A DNA stretch of 64,000 nt from Candidatus Margulisiibacteriota bacterium (GCA_041661965.1 JBAZTH010000001.1:434001-498000), one strand, 5' to 3'; positions 1 through 9,087 are shown, counted from the first letter of the stretch. Program-made: numbers and translations. The notes: a model not told the origin generated them from the sequence alone.

Positions 1-1317
1 GTGATCGAGATCGACGCCGCCAGCAATCGCGGCATCGACGAGATCCGCGAGCTGCGCGAGCGGGTCCGCTTCACGCCGCTGGAAGGGCGCTACAAAGTTT
101 ACATTATCGACGAAGTCCACATGCTGACCTCGGAAGCGTTCAACGCCCTGCTCAAGACCCTGGAAGAGCCGCCGTCGCACGCGATTTTCATTCTGGCGAC
201 GACCGAGATCCAGAAAGTTCCGGCGACGATCGCTTCCCGCTGCCAGCGGCTTGATTTCAGCCGGATCAAACTCGCCGAGATCACCGAACATTTGCAAGAG
301 ATCGCTAAGACCGAAGGTTATCACGCCGAGCCGAAAGCGCTCGCCCTAATTGCCCGCTCCGCCGAAGGGGGGATGCGGGACGCGATCTCGCTCCTTGACC
401 AGGCGATCTCCTTTTCCGGGAAAGAGATCTCTTACGATAACGTTGTGACCCTCCTTGGGACCGCCGACGAAGAGCTTTTGTTCGGTTTTGCCGAAGCGAT
501 TGCCGAAGGGAATGATTCGAAAGTCCTGGAACTGATCAAAGCGGGGGTGGAAGAGGGGCGGTCGATGGCCCAGGTTGCCCGGGATTTCGTGATGCATTTC
601 CGCAATCTTCTCCATCTCAAGGTCGGCTCCGGCGAAGCGCTGGAACTGACCAGCGATTATTTGCAGCGGCTCAAAGATCAGGCGACCAAGTTCAGCCTGA
701 CCCGGATCAAAGAAGCGATTCGGGCCCTTTCCCGGGCGGAACTTGACATGAAATGGCATCCCCATGGTCGGCTGGTCCTGGAAGTGGCGATTATTGAACT
801 GATGCAACAGCCAGTCCCGGCCGCGATCGCGGCGGAGAAACCGGTTGCTGCTCCCAGGCCAACGGTTGCGGCCATCCCGCAAAAAACGGATACCCATCGG
901 CCTATGGCTGCCGCCATGCCGGCCGTGCCGGTTGCCTCGCCGGAACCAGCCAAACCTGTGCCGCCGCCAGTAGTGCTTACAAAGAACGGGGCGGCGATCG
1001 ACCGGATCAAACACCATTGGGCCGATATTCTGGAGAGCATGAAGCAAAAGAGCCTCTCCGGCTATGTTTCCCTTTCTGAAGCCGAGCCGATCGAGATCAG
1101 CTCCGGTAAGCTGGTGATCGGTTTCCGCAAAGGTTTTTCTTTCCATAAGGAAAGGATGGACGACGCCAAGAACCGGGAGTCGCTGATGGAAGCGGTCCGG
1201 GAATACAGCGGCGAGAAACTGCCGCTCGAACTGATCATTTCGGAAGTGGCTCAGGCCAACGCCGCGATCACCGCTTCCAGCGTCGCCGAATTTTTCGGCG
1301 GGCGGGTCGTGTCATAG
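1..1317 (+). CDS. dnaX: DNA polymerase III gamma/tau subunit, 5' end cut by the window
   Basis: Clamp-loader ATPase of the replicative polymerase. The visible part starts inside the AAA+ domain: IEIDAASNRGIDEIRELRE, then Walker B DEVHML (about residues 37-42), the sensor 1 region LATTEIQKVP and the arginine-finger SRCQR. The Walker A and zinc-binding part must lie upstream of base 1, so the GTG at base 1 is not the real start. A Pro/Ala-rich linker (about residues 275-330) leads to a short tau-like tail. It ends 20 bases before asd, which probably follows in the same transcript. Family assignment is firm; the gene is incomplete only because of the window edge. Confidence 0.95.
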   Translation: MIEIDAASNRGIDEIRELRERVRFTPLEGRYKVYIIDEVHMLTSEAFNALLKTLEEPPSHAIFILATTEIQKVPATIASRCQRLDFSRIKLAEITEHLQEIAKTEGYHAEPKALALIARSAEGGMRDAISLLDQAISFSGKEISYDNVVTLLGTADEELLFGFAEAIAEGNDSKVLELIKAGVEEGRSMAQVARDFVMHFRNLLHLKVGSGEALELTSDYLQRLKDQATKFSLTRIKEAIRALSRAELDMKWHPHGRLVLEVAIIELMQQPVPAAIAAEKPVAAPRPTVAAIPQKTDTHRPMAAAMPAVPVASPEPAKPVPPPVVLTKNGAAIDRIKHHWADILESMKQKSLSGYVSLSEAEPIEISSGKLVIGFRKGFSFHKERMDDAKNRESLMEAVREYSGEKLPLELIISEVAQANAAITASSVAEFFGGRVVS

Positions 1318-1337
1318 TAATTGAAAGGAGAATGGCC

Positions 1338-2357
1338 ATGAAAAAATATAATGTTTGCGTGTTAGGGGCGACCGGGATGGTCGGGAAAGAGATGATGAAG
1401 GTCCTGGAGGAGCGGAATTTCCCGATCAATAAATTTTTGCCGCTCGCGTCCGGCCGGACCGCTGGGAGCAAAGTGACCTTCCAGGGTAAAGAATATACCG
1501 TTGAAGAAGCCAAGCCGGAGTCGTTTGAGGGGATCGAGCTCGGCCTCTTTTCCGCCGGCGGCAATGTCTCCGCCGCGCTGGCTCCGGAAGCGGCCAAGCG
1601 TAAATGCGTTGTGATCGACAATACTTCCCATTTCCGGATGGACCCGGATGTCCCCTTGGTTGTCCCCGAAGTTAATGGTTACGCCTTGAAAAAACACAAA
1701 GGGATTGTCGCCAACCCGAACTGCTCGACCGCCCAGATGGTCCTGGCGCTTAAGCCGATCTACGACGCGGTCGGGATCGAGCGGATCGTCGTCTCGACTT
1801 ACCAGTCGGTTTCCGGTTGGGGGAAAGAGGCGGTCGAGGAGCTGATGACCCAGAGCAAAGCACTGCTTGCCGATCCGAACGCCGAAGTCGAAGTTAAATG
1901 CATCTTCAAGCGGATCGCTTTCAACGTCGTGCCGCAAATCGACCAGTTTACTGATAACGGCTACACCAAAGAAGAATTAAAGATGGTCAACGAGACCAAG
2001 AAGATCTTTGAAGACGATTCGATCCGGGTGACCGCGACCACCGTCCGGGTCCCGGTCGTGATCGGACACTCCGAGTCGGTCAACATTACCACTAAGAAAA
2101 AGATCTCCGCGGCCGAGGCCAGGAAGCTGATGGGCGGCTTTGCCGACGTTAAGATCATGGACGATCCGGCGAAAGGGCTCTATCCGACCGTTCTCGACTG
2201 CGTTGGCAAGAATGAGACCCTGGTCGGCCGGGTCCGCGAGGATATTTCCCAGGAACGGGGTCTCGAAATGTGGATCGTGGCTGACAATCTGCGGCGCGGG
2301 GCGGCCCTGAATGCCGTGCTGATCGCGGAACGGATGATCAAGGACGGCTTGCTTTAA
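1338..2357 (+). CDS. asd: Aspartate-semialdehyde dehydrogenase
   Basis: NADP-dependent reduction of aspartyl phosphate to aspartate semialdehyde, in the cytoplasm, for lysine/DAP, threonine and methionine synthesis. Seen: N-terminal Rossmann motif GATGMVG (residues about 10-16) and the catalytic cysteine in ANPNCSTAQ (about C129). At 339 residues the length is normal for the family. Two in-frame ATGs occur, at 1332 and 1338. The Shine-Dalgarno AGGAG at 1326-1330 is only one base from the first but seven bases from the second, so 1338 is chosen. Confidence 0.95.
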   Translation: MKKYNVCVLGATGMVGKEMMKVLEERNFPINKFLPLASGRTAGSKVTFQGKEYTVEEAKPESFEGIELGLFSAGGNVSAALAPEAAKRKCVVIDNTSHFRMDPDVPLVVPEVNGYALKKHKGIVANPNCSTAQMVLALKPIYDAVGIERIVVSTYQSVSGWGKEAVEELMTQSKALLADPNAEVEVKCIFKRIAFNVVPQIDQFTDNGYTKEELKMVNETKKIFEDDSIRVTATTVRVPVVIGHSESVNITTKKKISAAEARKLMGGFADVKIMDDPAKGLYPTVLDCVGKNETLVGRVREDISQERGLEMWIVADNLRRGAALNAVLIAERMIKDGLL

Positions 2358-2372
2358 TAAAGCGGGGGGAAC

Positions 2373-3020
2373 GTGATCGATAAGCAGCAGCAAATTGAAT
2401 ATTTCGAGAACCTGCTGGCCCAGCACGGCCCCAATTACAAGGCGCTCGACTGGAATTCGCCGGAGAGCCAGCGTCTCCGCTTTCGGATTTTTAACGAGAT
2501 CTTGGTCTATGGCCGGAAATCGACCGGGGTTTCTCTTCTTGACTTGGGGTGCGGCCTGGGGGATCTCTACGGTTTCCTGAAGAGCGAGAAACTTCTCCAA
2601 AAACACCGTCTGCAATATACCGGTTATGATATTGCCCCCAAATTGATCGAAGCGGCCCAACAACGCTTTCCGGAAGCCGATTTTGAGGTCAAAGATCTAT
2701 TAGAAGCAAAATACCTGCCGCGCTTTGATTACATTATGGCTTGCGGGATCTTTAACATCAGGACCGGCTCCGAAGAAGAACACCTTGATTTTATCCGTGA
2801 GATGATTTACCGTATGTATGAGCTGGCCGGATTCGGCGTGGCCCTTAATTTTTTGAGCCAGGGGTCGTTGCCGATCGCCGATCTGCCGGGGCTTAATTCG
2901 ACCCGGTATTACTATTTCGATCCGGAGCGGATCTTAAACTTCGTCCGGTATGCCTGCAATAAGTATATTGTCAGGCATGATTATCACGAGGGGGACTTTA
3001 CGGTCTTTTTATTGAAATGA
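2373..3020 (+). CDS. Class I SAM-dependent methyltransferase
   Basis: A 215-residue Rossmann-fold methyltransferase. Motif I is LLDLGCGLGDLYGFL (about residues 56-70), followed by an acidic residue at the end of strand 2 (YTGYDIAPKLIEAA), the pattern for SAM binding. The substrate cannot be told. Translation starts at GTG after a G-rich stretch (GGGGGA at 2365-2370). The stop overlaps the start of the K+ channel gene by four bases (ATGA), so the two are translationally coupled. The overlap suggests co-expression, not a shared function. Confidence 0.8.
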   Translation: MIDKQQQIEYFENLLAQHGPNYKALDWNSPESQRLRFRIFNEILVYGRKSTGVSLLDLGCGLGDLYGFLKSEKLLQKHRLQYTGYDIAPKLIEAAQQRFPEADFEVKDLLEAKYLPRFDYIMACGIFNIRTGSEEEHLDFIREMIYRMYELAGFGVALNFLSQGSLPIADLPGLNSTRYYYFDPERILNFVRYACNKYIVRHDYHEGDFTVFLLK

Positions 3021-3784
3021 AAAAAAATAACGGCAACCTGCAAATAAACCCGCTGACCAGATTGATCTTCCCGGGGTTGCTCATCCTTTTGATCATAACG
3101 ATCGGCACTTGGGGCTATGTCCGATTGGAGGGCTGGGGGATTGCCGACGCGGTTTACATGGTGATCATTACCCTGTCGACCGTTGGTTTTCGCGAAGTCC
3201 ATGAGCTGAATTTGGCCGGCCGGGTCCTTACCATTGGAGTAATTGTTTTTGGGATCGGGACCGTCGCTTACACTGTCGGCCAGATCATCGAAATTATTGT
3301 TGAAGGAGAGATTGGCGGGTATCGAAGGAGGAAAAAGATGGAGAAAAAGATCGTGAGCCTAAAAAATCATTTTGTCATTTGCGGGTACGGCCGGGTCGGC
3401 CACCAAATCGCCAGGGAATTTGCCGCCAACAAAATCCCCTATGTGTTGATCGACAACAAAGAAGAAACGACCCGGGAGTTGGAAGGGACGAAGATCCCTT
3501 TTTTGGTCGGCAATATGACGACCGATCAGATTCTGCTTGACGCCGGGATCAAAAATGCCAAAGGGTTGGTCGCGGCGGCCGACTCCGATACCGACAACGT
3601 GTTTGTCACCCTTTCCGCCAGGGTCTTGAACCCAAAATTGTTCATTATCGCCCGGACCGGAACGGTCGAAGCGGAAGAAAAGCTAAAAAAGGCGGGAGCG
3701 GATCGGGTGATCTCCCCGTATTTAATTGCCGGCAAGCAAATGGCGGCGCTGGCGACCAAGGTCGCGCTCGGCGCGGCGGATTAA
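3017..3784 (+). CDS. Two-TM potassium channel with TrkA-N (RCK) domain
   Basis: Predicted inner-membrane K+ channel of the ion channel 2/RCK type. Hydrophobic TM1 spans about residues 14-35, a pore helix and filter about 44-60, and TM2 about 68-92. The RCK NAD-binding domain follows, with VICGYGRVGHQIAREF (about 117-132) and VLIDN. The filter reads STVGFREV where canonical channels have TVGYGD or TVGFGE, so Arg replaces the second Gly of the signature. The protein stops right after the TrkA-N lobe (255 residues) and has no TrkA-C domain, unlike many relatives. Start overlaps the methyltransferase stop (ATGA). Confidence 0.85.
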   Translation: MKKNNGNLQINPLTRLIFPGLLILLIITIGTWGYVRLEGWGIADAVYMVIITLSTVGFREVHELNLAGRVLTIGVIVFGIGTVAYTVGQIIEIIVEGEIGGYRRRKKMEKKIVSLKNHFVICGYGRVGHQIAREFAANKIPYVLIDNKEETTRELEGTKIPFLVGNMTTDQILLDAGIKNAKGLVAAADSDTDNVFVTLSARVLNPKLFIIARTGTVEAEEKLKKAGADRVISPYLIAGKQMAALATKVALGAAD

Positions 3785-3788
3785 TTAA

Positions 3789-4316
3789 GTGTTGAAAAAC
3801 GAAGAGCGCTTTCGAACGGAAACGGTCGAGGCTCTGGCCAAAGAGCTGGCCTTAGCCGCCCGGACCGCCCCCAAAGCCAAGGGGATCGACCTGCTGGAGA
3901 TCCTGGTCTTGACCGGCGAGGATATAGTGAAGCTGTCTGAAGCGATGAAAAAGATCGGCGAACGGGAAGCCCTGCCGGGCTTCTTGCGCGATTCGGAAAA
4001 CATTAAAAAAGCGCAGGCAATGCTTTTGATCGGGACGAAAAAGAAAACGATCGGCTTAAAATATTGTTCCTTTTGCGGTTTCAAGAACTGTCAGGCGGCG
4101 GAGCAGGCGGGAGCGATTTGCGCTTATAACACCAACGATCTTGGGGTTGCCGTCGGTTCAGCGGTTGCGGTGGCGGCAAACCATCGGCTCGACAATCGGA
4201 TCATGTATTCAGTCGGTAAAACGGCGGTTGAAACCGGACTGCTGGGGAGCGAAGTCGTTGTCGCTTTGGGCATTCCGCTTTCAGTCTCCGGCAAGAATCC
4301 TTTCTTTGATCGGTAA
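3789..4316 (+). CDS. DUF2148 ferredoxin-like domain protein
   Basis: A 175-residue protein matching the DUF2148 family pattern: a conserved cysteine set C93, C96, C101 and C111 in KYCSFCGFKNCQ..GAICAYN, followed by the conserved NTNDLGVAVGSAVAVAA stretch. The cysteines suggest an Fe-S or metal site, but the role of the family is unknown. Start is GTG at 3789, four bases after the channel gene, with no clear Shine-Dalgarno. It is probably part of the run from asd to cysE. Confidence 0.75.
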   Translation: MLKNEERFRTETVEALAKELALAARTAPKAKGIDLLEILVLTGEDIVKLSEAMKKIGEREALPGFLRDSENIKKAQAMLLIGTKKKTIGLKYCSFCGFKNCQAAEQAGAICAYNTNDLGVAVGSAVAVAANHRLDNRIMYSVGKTAVETGLLGSEVVVALGIPLSVSGKNPFFDR

Positions 4317-4331
4317 GAGGAGCAAAACTTT

Positions 4332-4934
4332 ATGATAGGCGATATTCAGGCGATTTTTGAACGCGACCCGGCGGCGACCAATATATTTGAGGTTTTGCTT
4401 TACCAGGGATTATGGGCGATCTGGATCCACCGTTTCGCGCATTTGCTTTATCGCTGGCGTATTCCGATCCTCCCCCGGCTGATCTCCCAGATCATGCGTT
4501 TCCTGACGATGATCGAGATCCATCCCGGAGCGCAGATCGGTAAAAAGGTCTTTATCGACCATGGTTGCGGCGTGGTGATCGGCGAAACGACTGTCATCGG
4601 TGACAACGTTACCATTTATCAGGGGGTGACCCTTGGCGGGACCGGTAAAGGGAAGGGGAAACGCCACCCGACGATCGGTGATAATGTGGTGATCGGAGCG
4701 GAAGCGATTGTTCTGGGGAATATAACCGTTGGCGAATTTGCCCGGGTTGGCGCCGCCGCAGTCGTGACCAAGCCGGTGCCGTCGCATTCAACTGTTGTTG
4801 GTAATCCCGCCCGGATCGTCATGCAGAAGGGGCAGCGGATCGAGCCCCTGGCTCATAATGAACTTCCCGATCCGGTTGCTAAAGCGCTGGATGAGATCAA
4901 TCAGCGGCTGGAAAGACTGGAAAGGCAGAAATGA
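4332..4934 (+). CDS. cysE: Serine O-acetyltransferase
   Basis: Transfers acetyl from acetyl-CoA to serine, first step of cysteine synthesis, cytoplasmic. The N-terminal helical part (about residues 1-60) carries the typical FEVLLYQGLWAIWIHRFAH. The left-handed beta-helix of hexapeptide repeats covers about 60-165, with the catalytic-site motif FIDHGCGVVIGETTVIGDN and the GGTGKGKGKRHPTIGDNVVIGA loop region. A C-terminal helix ends in a Leu-rich stretch. Shine-Dalgarno GAGGAG lies just upstream. It lies next to cysS, so cysteine synthesis and its charging are neighbours. The stop codon lies at the edge of an AT-rich repeat. Confidence 0.93.
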   Translation: MIGDIQAIFERDPAATNIFEVLLYQGLWAIWIHRFAHLLYRWRIPILPRLISQIMRFLTMIEIHPGAQIGKKVFIDHGCGVVIGETTVIGDNVTIYQGVTLGGTGKGKGKRHPTIGDNVVIGAEAIVLGNITVGEFARVGAAAVVTKPVPSHSTVVGNPARIVMQKGQRIEPLAHNELPDPVAKALDEINQRLERLERQK

Positions 4935-5040
4935 AAAATGGAAAATGACTTAATGAAAAATGAAGAAAAGAATCATTTTAATGATTGCCAAACAATCATT
5001 TTTAATTTTGCATTAGGCCATTTCTCATTGAGTTTTTGAT
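4931..5040. repeat. AT-rich short-repeat/inverted-repeat element between cysE and cysS
   Basis: The spacer is strikingly AT-rich and built from variants of AATGAAAAATG and AATCATT. Inverted repeats are AATCATT-TT-AATGATT at 4971-4986 and AATGATT-N7-AATCATT at 4980-5000. The first ATGAAAAATG unit supplies the cysE stop codon. The style resembles the ATGACAAATG-type intergenic repeats common in uncultured bacteria and resembles the insertion in murE at 12820. No gene fits here. Confidence 0.55.
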
Positions 5041-5043
5041 CAT

Positions 5044-6468
5044 ATGTCAATATTTTTATCTAATACCGCTTCACGCCGCAAAGAAGAGCTGGTTCCGCTC
5101 GCGCCTCCGGAGATCAAAATGTACGTCTGCGGCATTACCCCATACGACGAGTCTCACCTCGGGCATGCCCGGGCTTACGTGACTTTTGATGTCATCAAGC
5201 GTTACCTGGCCCATGCCGGCTACAAAGTTAAACATGTTCAGAACATCACTGATATCGACGACAAGATTATTCAGAAGGCGATAAAGGAACCAGGGGCCGC
5301 CGATGTTAAACAACGATGCCAAGAGATTACCGAAAAATATACCGCTTCGTTCCTTGAGGTCATGGACCGGTTGAATGTCTTGCGGGCTGATATGTACCCC
5401 AAGGCGACCGAGCATATCCCGGAAATGATCGAGTGGATCAAGGGATTGCAGGCTAAAGGGGCGGCTTATGAAATAGCTGACGGTGTTTATTTTTCGGTGG
5501 AAACTTTTCCCGGTTACGGTAAACTTTCGGGCCGGAAACTGGACGAGATGCAGGCCGGGGCCCGCGTCGATATCGATAACCGGAAAAAGAACCCTTTTGA
5601 TTTCGTCTTGTGGAAAAAGGCCAAAGCGGGGGAGCCCTCCTGGCCGAGTCCCTGGGGCGAAGGGCGCCCCGGCTGGCATATTGAATGTTCGGTCATGTCG
5701 ACCAAGTATTTGGGCGAGCAATTCGATATCCACGGCGGCGGGCTCGACCTGGAATTCCCGCACCATGAGAATGAGCTTGCCCAGACCGAAGCTCTCACCG
5801 GTAAACAGTGGGTCAAATACTGGCTTCATAACGGCTTTGTGACGGTCAATAAAGAGAAGATGAGCAAGTCTCTGGGAAATTTCTTTTCGCTCAAGGACGT
5901 TTTTACCAAGTTTGATCCGCTGGTCGTCCGCTTCTTCCTTCTTTTGACCCATTACCGGAGCCCGATCAACTACAGCGATTCCGAGATGCGGAGCGCGGGG
6001 GAAGCTTACGGGCGGGTCCGGCAGTTCCTTTCCGACCTCGATTTTATTTTAAGTAAAACGCCCGGTCAGGCGCCGGAGGTTGAACTGCTCGATCTAAAGG
6101 AAGAGCTCCGGCCGTACCTTTTGAAGTTTGAAGCGGCGATGAGCGATGATTTCAATACGGCGAGCGCGATCGCCGCTTTATTTGAAATGATCAAATACTG
6201 CCGCAAGAGCCTGGATGAAGGGGAAGACGAAAAAGAGTGCCTGGAGTATATGCGGGAAACGGTGATCGGTTATTTCGGCATTTTAGGGATAACCTTTGAT
6301 GCCGCCGCTGGCGAGGCTTCAGGGTCGGTCGAGCGCTTGATCGCCGAGCGGGAAGCGGCCCGTAAAAGTAAGGATTTTAAACGATCCGATGAGATCCGCG
6401 ACCAGTTGAAAGCCCAAGGGATCGTCCTGGAAGATACCGCCTACGGGACCAAGTGGAGCCGCCCTTAG
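5044..6468 (+). CDS. cysS: Cysteinyl-tRNA synthetase
   Basis: Class Ia aminoacyl-tRNA synthetase that charges tRNA-Cys. Seen: MYVCGITPYDESHLGHA with the zinc ligand Cys29 and a HIGH-type signature SHLGH; further zinc ligands in WHIECSVMS and PHHENE; KMSKSLGN as the KMSKS loop (about residue 270). The C-terminal DALR-like helical region carries the typical ERLIAEREAARKSKDFKRSDEIR split over about 435-460. At 474 residues the length is normal. It follows cysE across the AT-rich repeat. Confidence 0.97.
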   Translation: MSIFLSNTASRRKEELVPLAPPEIKMYVCGITPYDESHLGHARAYVTFDVIKRYLAHAGYKVKHVQNITDIDDKIIQKAIKEPGAADVKQRCQEITEKYTASFLEVMDRLNVLRADMYPKATEHIPEMIEWIKGLQAKGAAYEIADGVYFSVETFPGYGKLSGRKLDEMQAGARVDIDNRKKNPFDFVLWKKAKAGEPSWPSPWGEGRPGWHIECSVMSTKYLGEQFDIHGGGLDLEFPHHENELAQTEALTGKQWVKYWLHNGFVTVNKEKMSKSLGNFFSLKDVFTKFDPLVVRFFLLLTHYRSPINYSDSEMRSAGEAYGRVRQFLSDLDFILSKTPGQAPEVELLDLKEELRPYLLKFEAAMSDDFNTASAIAALFEMIKYCRKSLDEGEDEKECLEYMRETVIGYFGILGITFDAAAGEASGSVERLIAEREAARKSKDFKRSDEIRDQLKAQGIVLEDTAYGTKWSRP

Positions 6469-6474
6469 AACGCC

Positions 6475-7539
6475 ATGGAAATTTCGACCCTGATCTCATT
6501 TTTGACCAGCGCCTCGCTTTTTGCTTCGCAAATCTTCATTTCCCTGATGGTCAAGGAGTGGGGCGGGAGCAATTTCTTGATTGGCTTGACCGTGAGCGCT
6601 TATTTTGCCGCTTTTTTCGTTTCTTCGTATGTTTTCGGCAAACTGGCCGATCGGTTTGGTCCGGTCTTTTTTCTCCGGTTGGGCCTTTTTCTTTCGACCG
6701 TTTTTTTCGCCCTGCAAATGCTGGCCCATGGGCCGCTCTCGCTGCTGGCGGTCAGGGTGGGGGCGGGGTTGTCGGCCGGGATGTTCCCGGCCGCGCTGAC
6801 CGTTTACGCTTTTACCGATCGGGGAAAGATCGGTAAATTTAAAGCTTACGGCGCGCTTGGCTGGGCGTTGGGGGCGATGCTGGCCGGTCTTTTGTCGCGC
6901 AATAACTCGATTTTCGCGATCAGCGCCCTGCTTTTCGGCGCGGCTTTTCTTTTTTCACTCCGCTTGCCGGTCTTGCCGGGGGTAAAGCGGCCGTCGCGCG
7001 ATCCTTTTTCCTGGGCCCTGTTCCGGCGAAACTGGCGGGTCCTTTTGCCCTATTTTCTCCGGTCGGTCAGCGCCCAAAACTTGTGGGTCATTTTTCCTCT
7101 TTACCTGATGCACCTGGGCGGGGACCGCTTCTGGATCGGGGTGGCTTATTTGGTCAACACCCTTTCTCAATTTGTGATGATGCAGTATGACGAGCGATAC
7201 AAAAGCCTGGACCTTTTCCGGCGGGGGATCCTTTACACTTTGATCACTTTTATTCTCTACGCGTTGCTCCCGAATTTTTGGCTGGTCTTGCCGTTGCAGG
7301 TCATTATCGCCTATTCTTTTTCCGCTTTTGAGGTCGGAGCGAACCAGGCTTTACTCGACCAGAACGCGGAAAAAGCGAGCATTATCGGGATCCTGACCGC
7401 CTTGATCAATTTGGCGGCGGTGATCGGGCCTTTGTTGTCCGGGGTTTTTCTCCACTTCTGGGGTTTTCCCGGGGTAATGGGGTTTTCGATCGTCGTTTCT
7501 TTTCTGGCTTTGCTTAGTGTCAGGAAAGTGATAAAATAA
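6475..7539 (+). CDS. MFS transporter
   Basis: A 354-residue, strongly hydrophobic protein of the major facilitator superfamily. The loop 2-3 signature is visible as FGKLADRFGPVFFLRLGL (about residues 55-72). About ten to twelve membrane segments fit the sequence, and the length is at the short end for the family. Substrate unknown. It begins seven bases after the cysS stop and ends five bases before serS, so it probably rides in a cysS-MFS-serS transcript. Confidence 0.8.
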   Translation: MEISTLISFLTSASLFASQIFISLMVKEWGGSNFLIGLTVSAYFAAFFVSSYVFGKLADRFGPVFFLRLGLFLSTVFFALQMLAHGPLSLLAVRVGAGLSAGMFPAALTVYAFTDRGKIGKFKAYGALGWALGAMLAGLLSRNNSIFAISALLFGAAFLFSLRLPVLPGVKRPSRDPFSWALFRRNWRVLLPYFLRSVSAQNLWVIFPLYLMHLGGDRFWIGVAYLVNTLSQFVMMQYDERYKSLDLFRRGILYTLITFILYALLPNFWLVLPLQVIIAYSFSAFEVGANQALLDQNAEKASIIGILTALINLAAVIGPLLSGVFLHFWGFPGVMGFSIVVSFLALLSVRKVIK

Positions 7540-7543
7540 AATC

Positions 7544-8824
7544 ATGCTCGATCCAAAAATACTGCGCGCTGAACCGGAAAAAGTTAAAGTCGGCCTGAAA
7601 AATCGGGGGGCCGACCTCTCTTTGCTCGACCAATTTACGGCGGTTGACGATAGATGGCGGAAACTGACCGTCCGGATCGAGGAGAAAAAAGCCCGGCGCA
7701 ACGCCGACTCCGAAAAGATCGGCGAGCTCAAGCGAAAAAAGGAAGATGCTTCCGCGTTAATGGCGGAAATGAAGGCCTTAGCCGAAGAAATTAAGTCGCT
7801 CGAGGGAGAACAAAAGGGGTTCGAAGAAGAACTCTCCGTTATTAGCCTGAATATCCCGAATTTGCCGAACCTGTCGGTCCCGGTTGGCCGCTCGAGCGAA
7901 GACAACAAAGCGCTCCGTTCCTGGGGCGAGAAACCAGCCTTTGCTTTTAAACCAAAAGCCCATGATGAGCTTGGAACAAACCTTAAGATCCTCGACTTCG
8001 AGCGGGCGGCCAAGATCGCCCGGTCCCGCTTTGTCGTTTATCGCGGGCTCGGGGCGGCGCTCGAGCGGGCGATCATCAGCCTGATGCTCGACACGCACAT
8101 TAAGGAAAACGGTTACACCGAAGTTTTAACTCCGCTTTTGGTCAACGAAGCCAGTTTACGCGGGACCGGCCAGCTCCCCAAATTTGCCGACGACCTTTTC
8201 CGCTGCCGCGAGGACGATCTTTATCTGATCCCGACCGCCGAAGTTCCGGTCACCAATCTCCATCGCGACGAAATCCTGAACGCGGCCGACCTGCCGCTCA
8301 AATATGTCGCTTACACTCCTTGTTTTCGCCGGGAAGCCGGCTCTTACGGCAAGGATGTCAAAGGGATCATCCGCCAGCACCAGTTCAATAAAGTTGAATT
8401 GGTTAAATTTACGACGCCGCAATCGTCCCCCGCCGAGCACGAACAATTGACGGCCGATGCCGAAAAAATCCTGCAAAAGTTAAATCTGGCGTATCGGGTG
8501 GTCGAACTTTGCACTGGAGACCTGGGATTTGCTTCGGCCAAAACTTACGATCTCGAAGTCTGGTTTCCTTCGGAAAATCAGTACCGGGAGATCTCTTCCT
8601 GCTCCAATTTTGAAGGTTTTCAGGCTCGCCGGGCGGCGATCCGCTACCGGCCGGAAAAAGAGGCCAAACCGGAATTCGTTCACACCCTCAACGGCTCCGG
8701 ATTGGCGGTTGGCCGGACCTTTGCCGCGCTCCTGGAAAACTACCAGCAGGCCGACGGGTCCATTATTATCCCCGAAGCGCTCCAGCCGTATTTAGGCGGT
8801 CTAAGCAAGATTTCCCCGGTTTAA
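7544..8824 (+). CDS. serS: Seryl-tRNA synthetase
   Basis: Class II synthetase charging tRNA-Ser. The N-terminal coiled-coil tRNA-binding arm covers about residues 25-105 (charged heptads, RKKEDASALMAEMKALAEE). The catalytic core holds motif 2 (CFRREAGSYGKDVKG, about 263-277) and motif 3 (GSGLAVGRTFAALLENYQ, about 385-402), plus the serine-pocket segment YLIPTAEVPVTN. Length 426 residues is typical. It is the last clear gene before a promoter-bearing gap. Confidence 0.97.
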   Translation: MLDPKILRAEPEKVKVGLKNRGADLSLLDQFTAVDDRWRKLTVRIEEKKARRNADSEKIGELKRKKEDASALMAEMKALAEEIKSLEGEQKGFEEELSVISLNIPNLPNLSVPVGRSSEDNKALRSWGEKPAFAFKPKAHDELGTNLKILDFERAAKIARSRFVVYRGLGAALERAIISLMLDTHIKENGYTEVLTPLLVNEASLRGTGQLPKFADDLFRCREDDLYLIPTAEVPVTNLHRDEILNAADLPLKYVAYTPCFRREAGSYGKDVKGIIRQHQFNKVELVKFTTPQSSPAEHEQLTADAEKILQKLNLAYRVVELCTGDLGFASAKTYDLEVWFPSENQYREISSCSNFEGFQARRAAIRYRPEKEAKPEFVHTLNGSGLAVGRTFAALLENYQQADGSIIIPEALQPYLGGLSKISPV

Positions 8825-8838
8825 TACGATATATTAGT

Positions 8839-9054
8839 ATGGTTGAAAGCGTTTCGAGAATTTCTAGTATACCGTTTAAAGGAAAGCCGGCGGCCGGCGC
8901 GCCGGACTTTTTGGACGCCTTAAAGCAAACTTTTGCCAAAGAAACCGGCAAACTTGTCGGCACAAAACTTCCCGGCGATAACGGGGTTATTTTCTCGCCG
9001 AACCCCCAAAATCTTCTTTCTTTTAATTCGGCCGATATTTCCGAATTTGCTTGA
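8839..9054 (+). CDS. Small hypothetical protein
   Basis: A 71-residue ORF (MVESVSRISSIPFKGKPAAG...) just after serS, with ordinary local codon use and GC-rich third positions, so it is probably real. I do not recognise the family. It has no signal peptide or membrane segment. There is no clear ribosome-binding site. A possible -10 element (TAATAC at 8822) overlaps the serS stop. Its stop overlaps the -35 box of the next gene. Confidence 0.45.
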   Translation: MVESVSRISSIPFKGKPAAGAPDFLDALKQTFAKETGKLVGTKLPGDNGVIFSPNPQNLLSFNSADISEFA

Positions 9055-9078
9055 CTTTCTCAATAAAAATAGTAGACT
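9051..9078 (+). promoter_or_regulatory. Sigma70-type promoter of the PAS gene
   Basis: TTGACT at 9051-9056 and TAGACT at 9073-9078, 16 bases apart. Only nine bases separate the -10 box from the ATG at 9088 and there is no Shine-Dalgarno, so the mRNA would have a leader of about 0-3 bases. Confidence 0.7.
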
Positions 9079-9087
9079 TCAAGCGTT

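Noticed and set aside
346..1146. Long minus-strand ORF opposite dnaX, and similar long antisense ORFs opposite asd, cysS, prfC, rmlB and others
   Set aside because: These are frame shadows of well-identified genes in GC-rich-wobble sequence, with Arg/Pro/His-rich, family-less translations.
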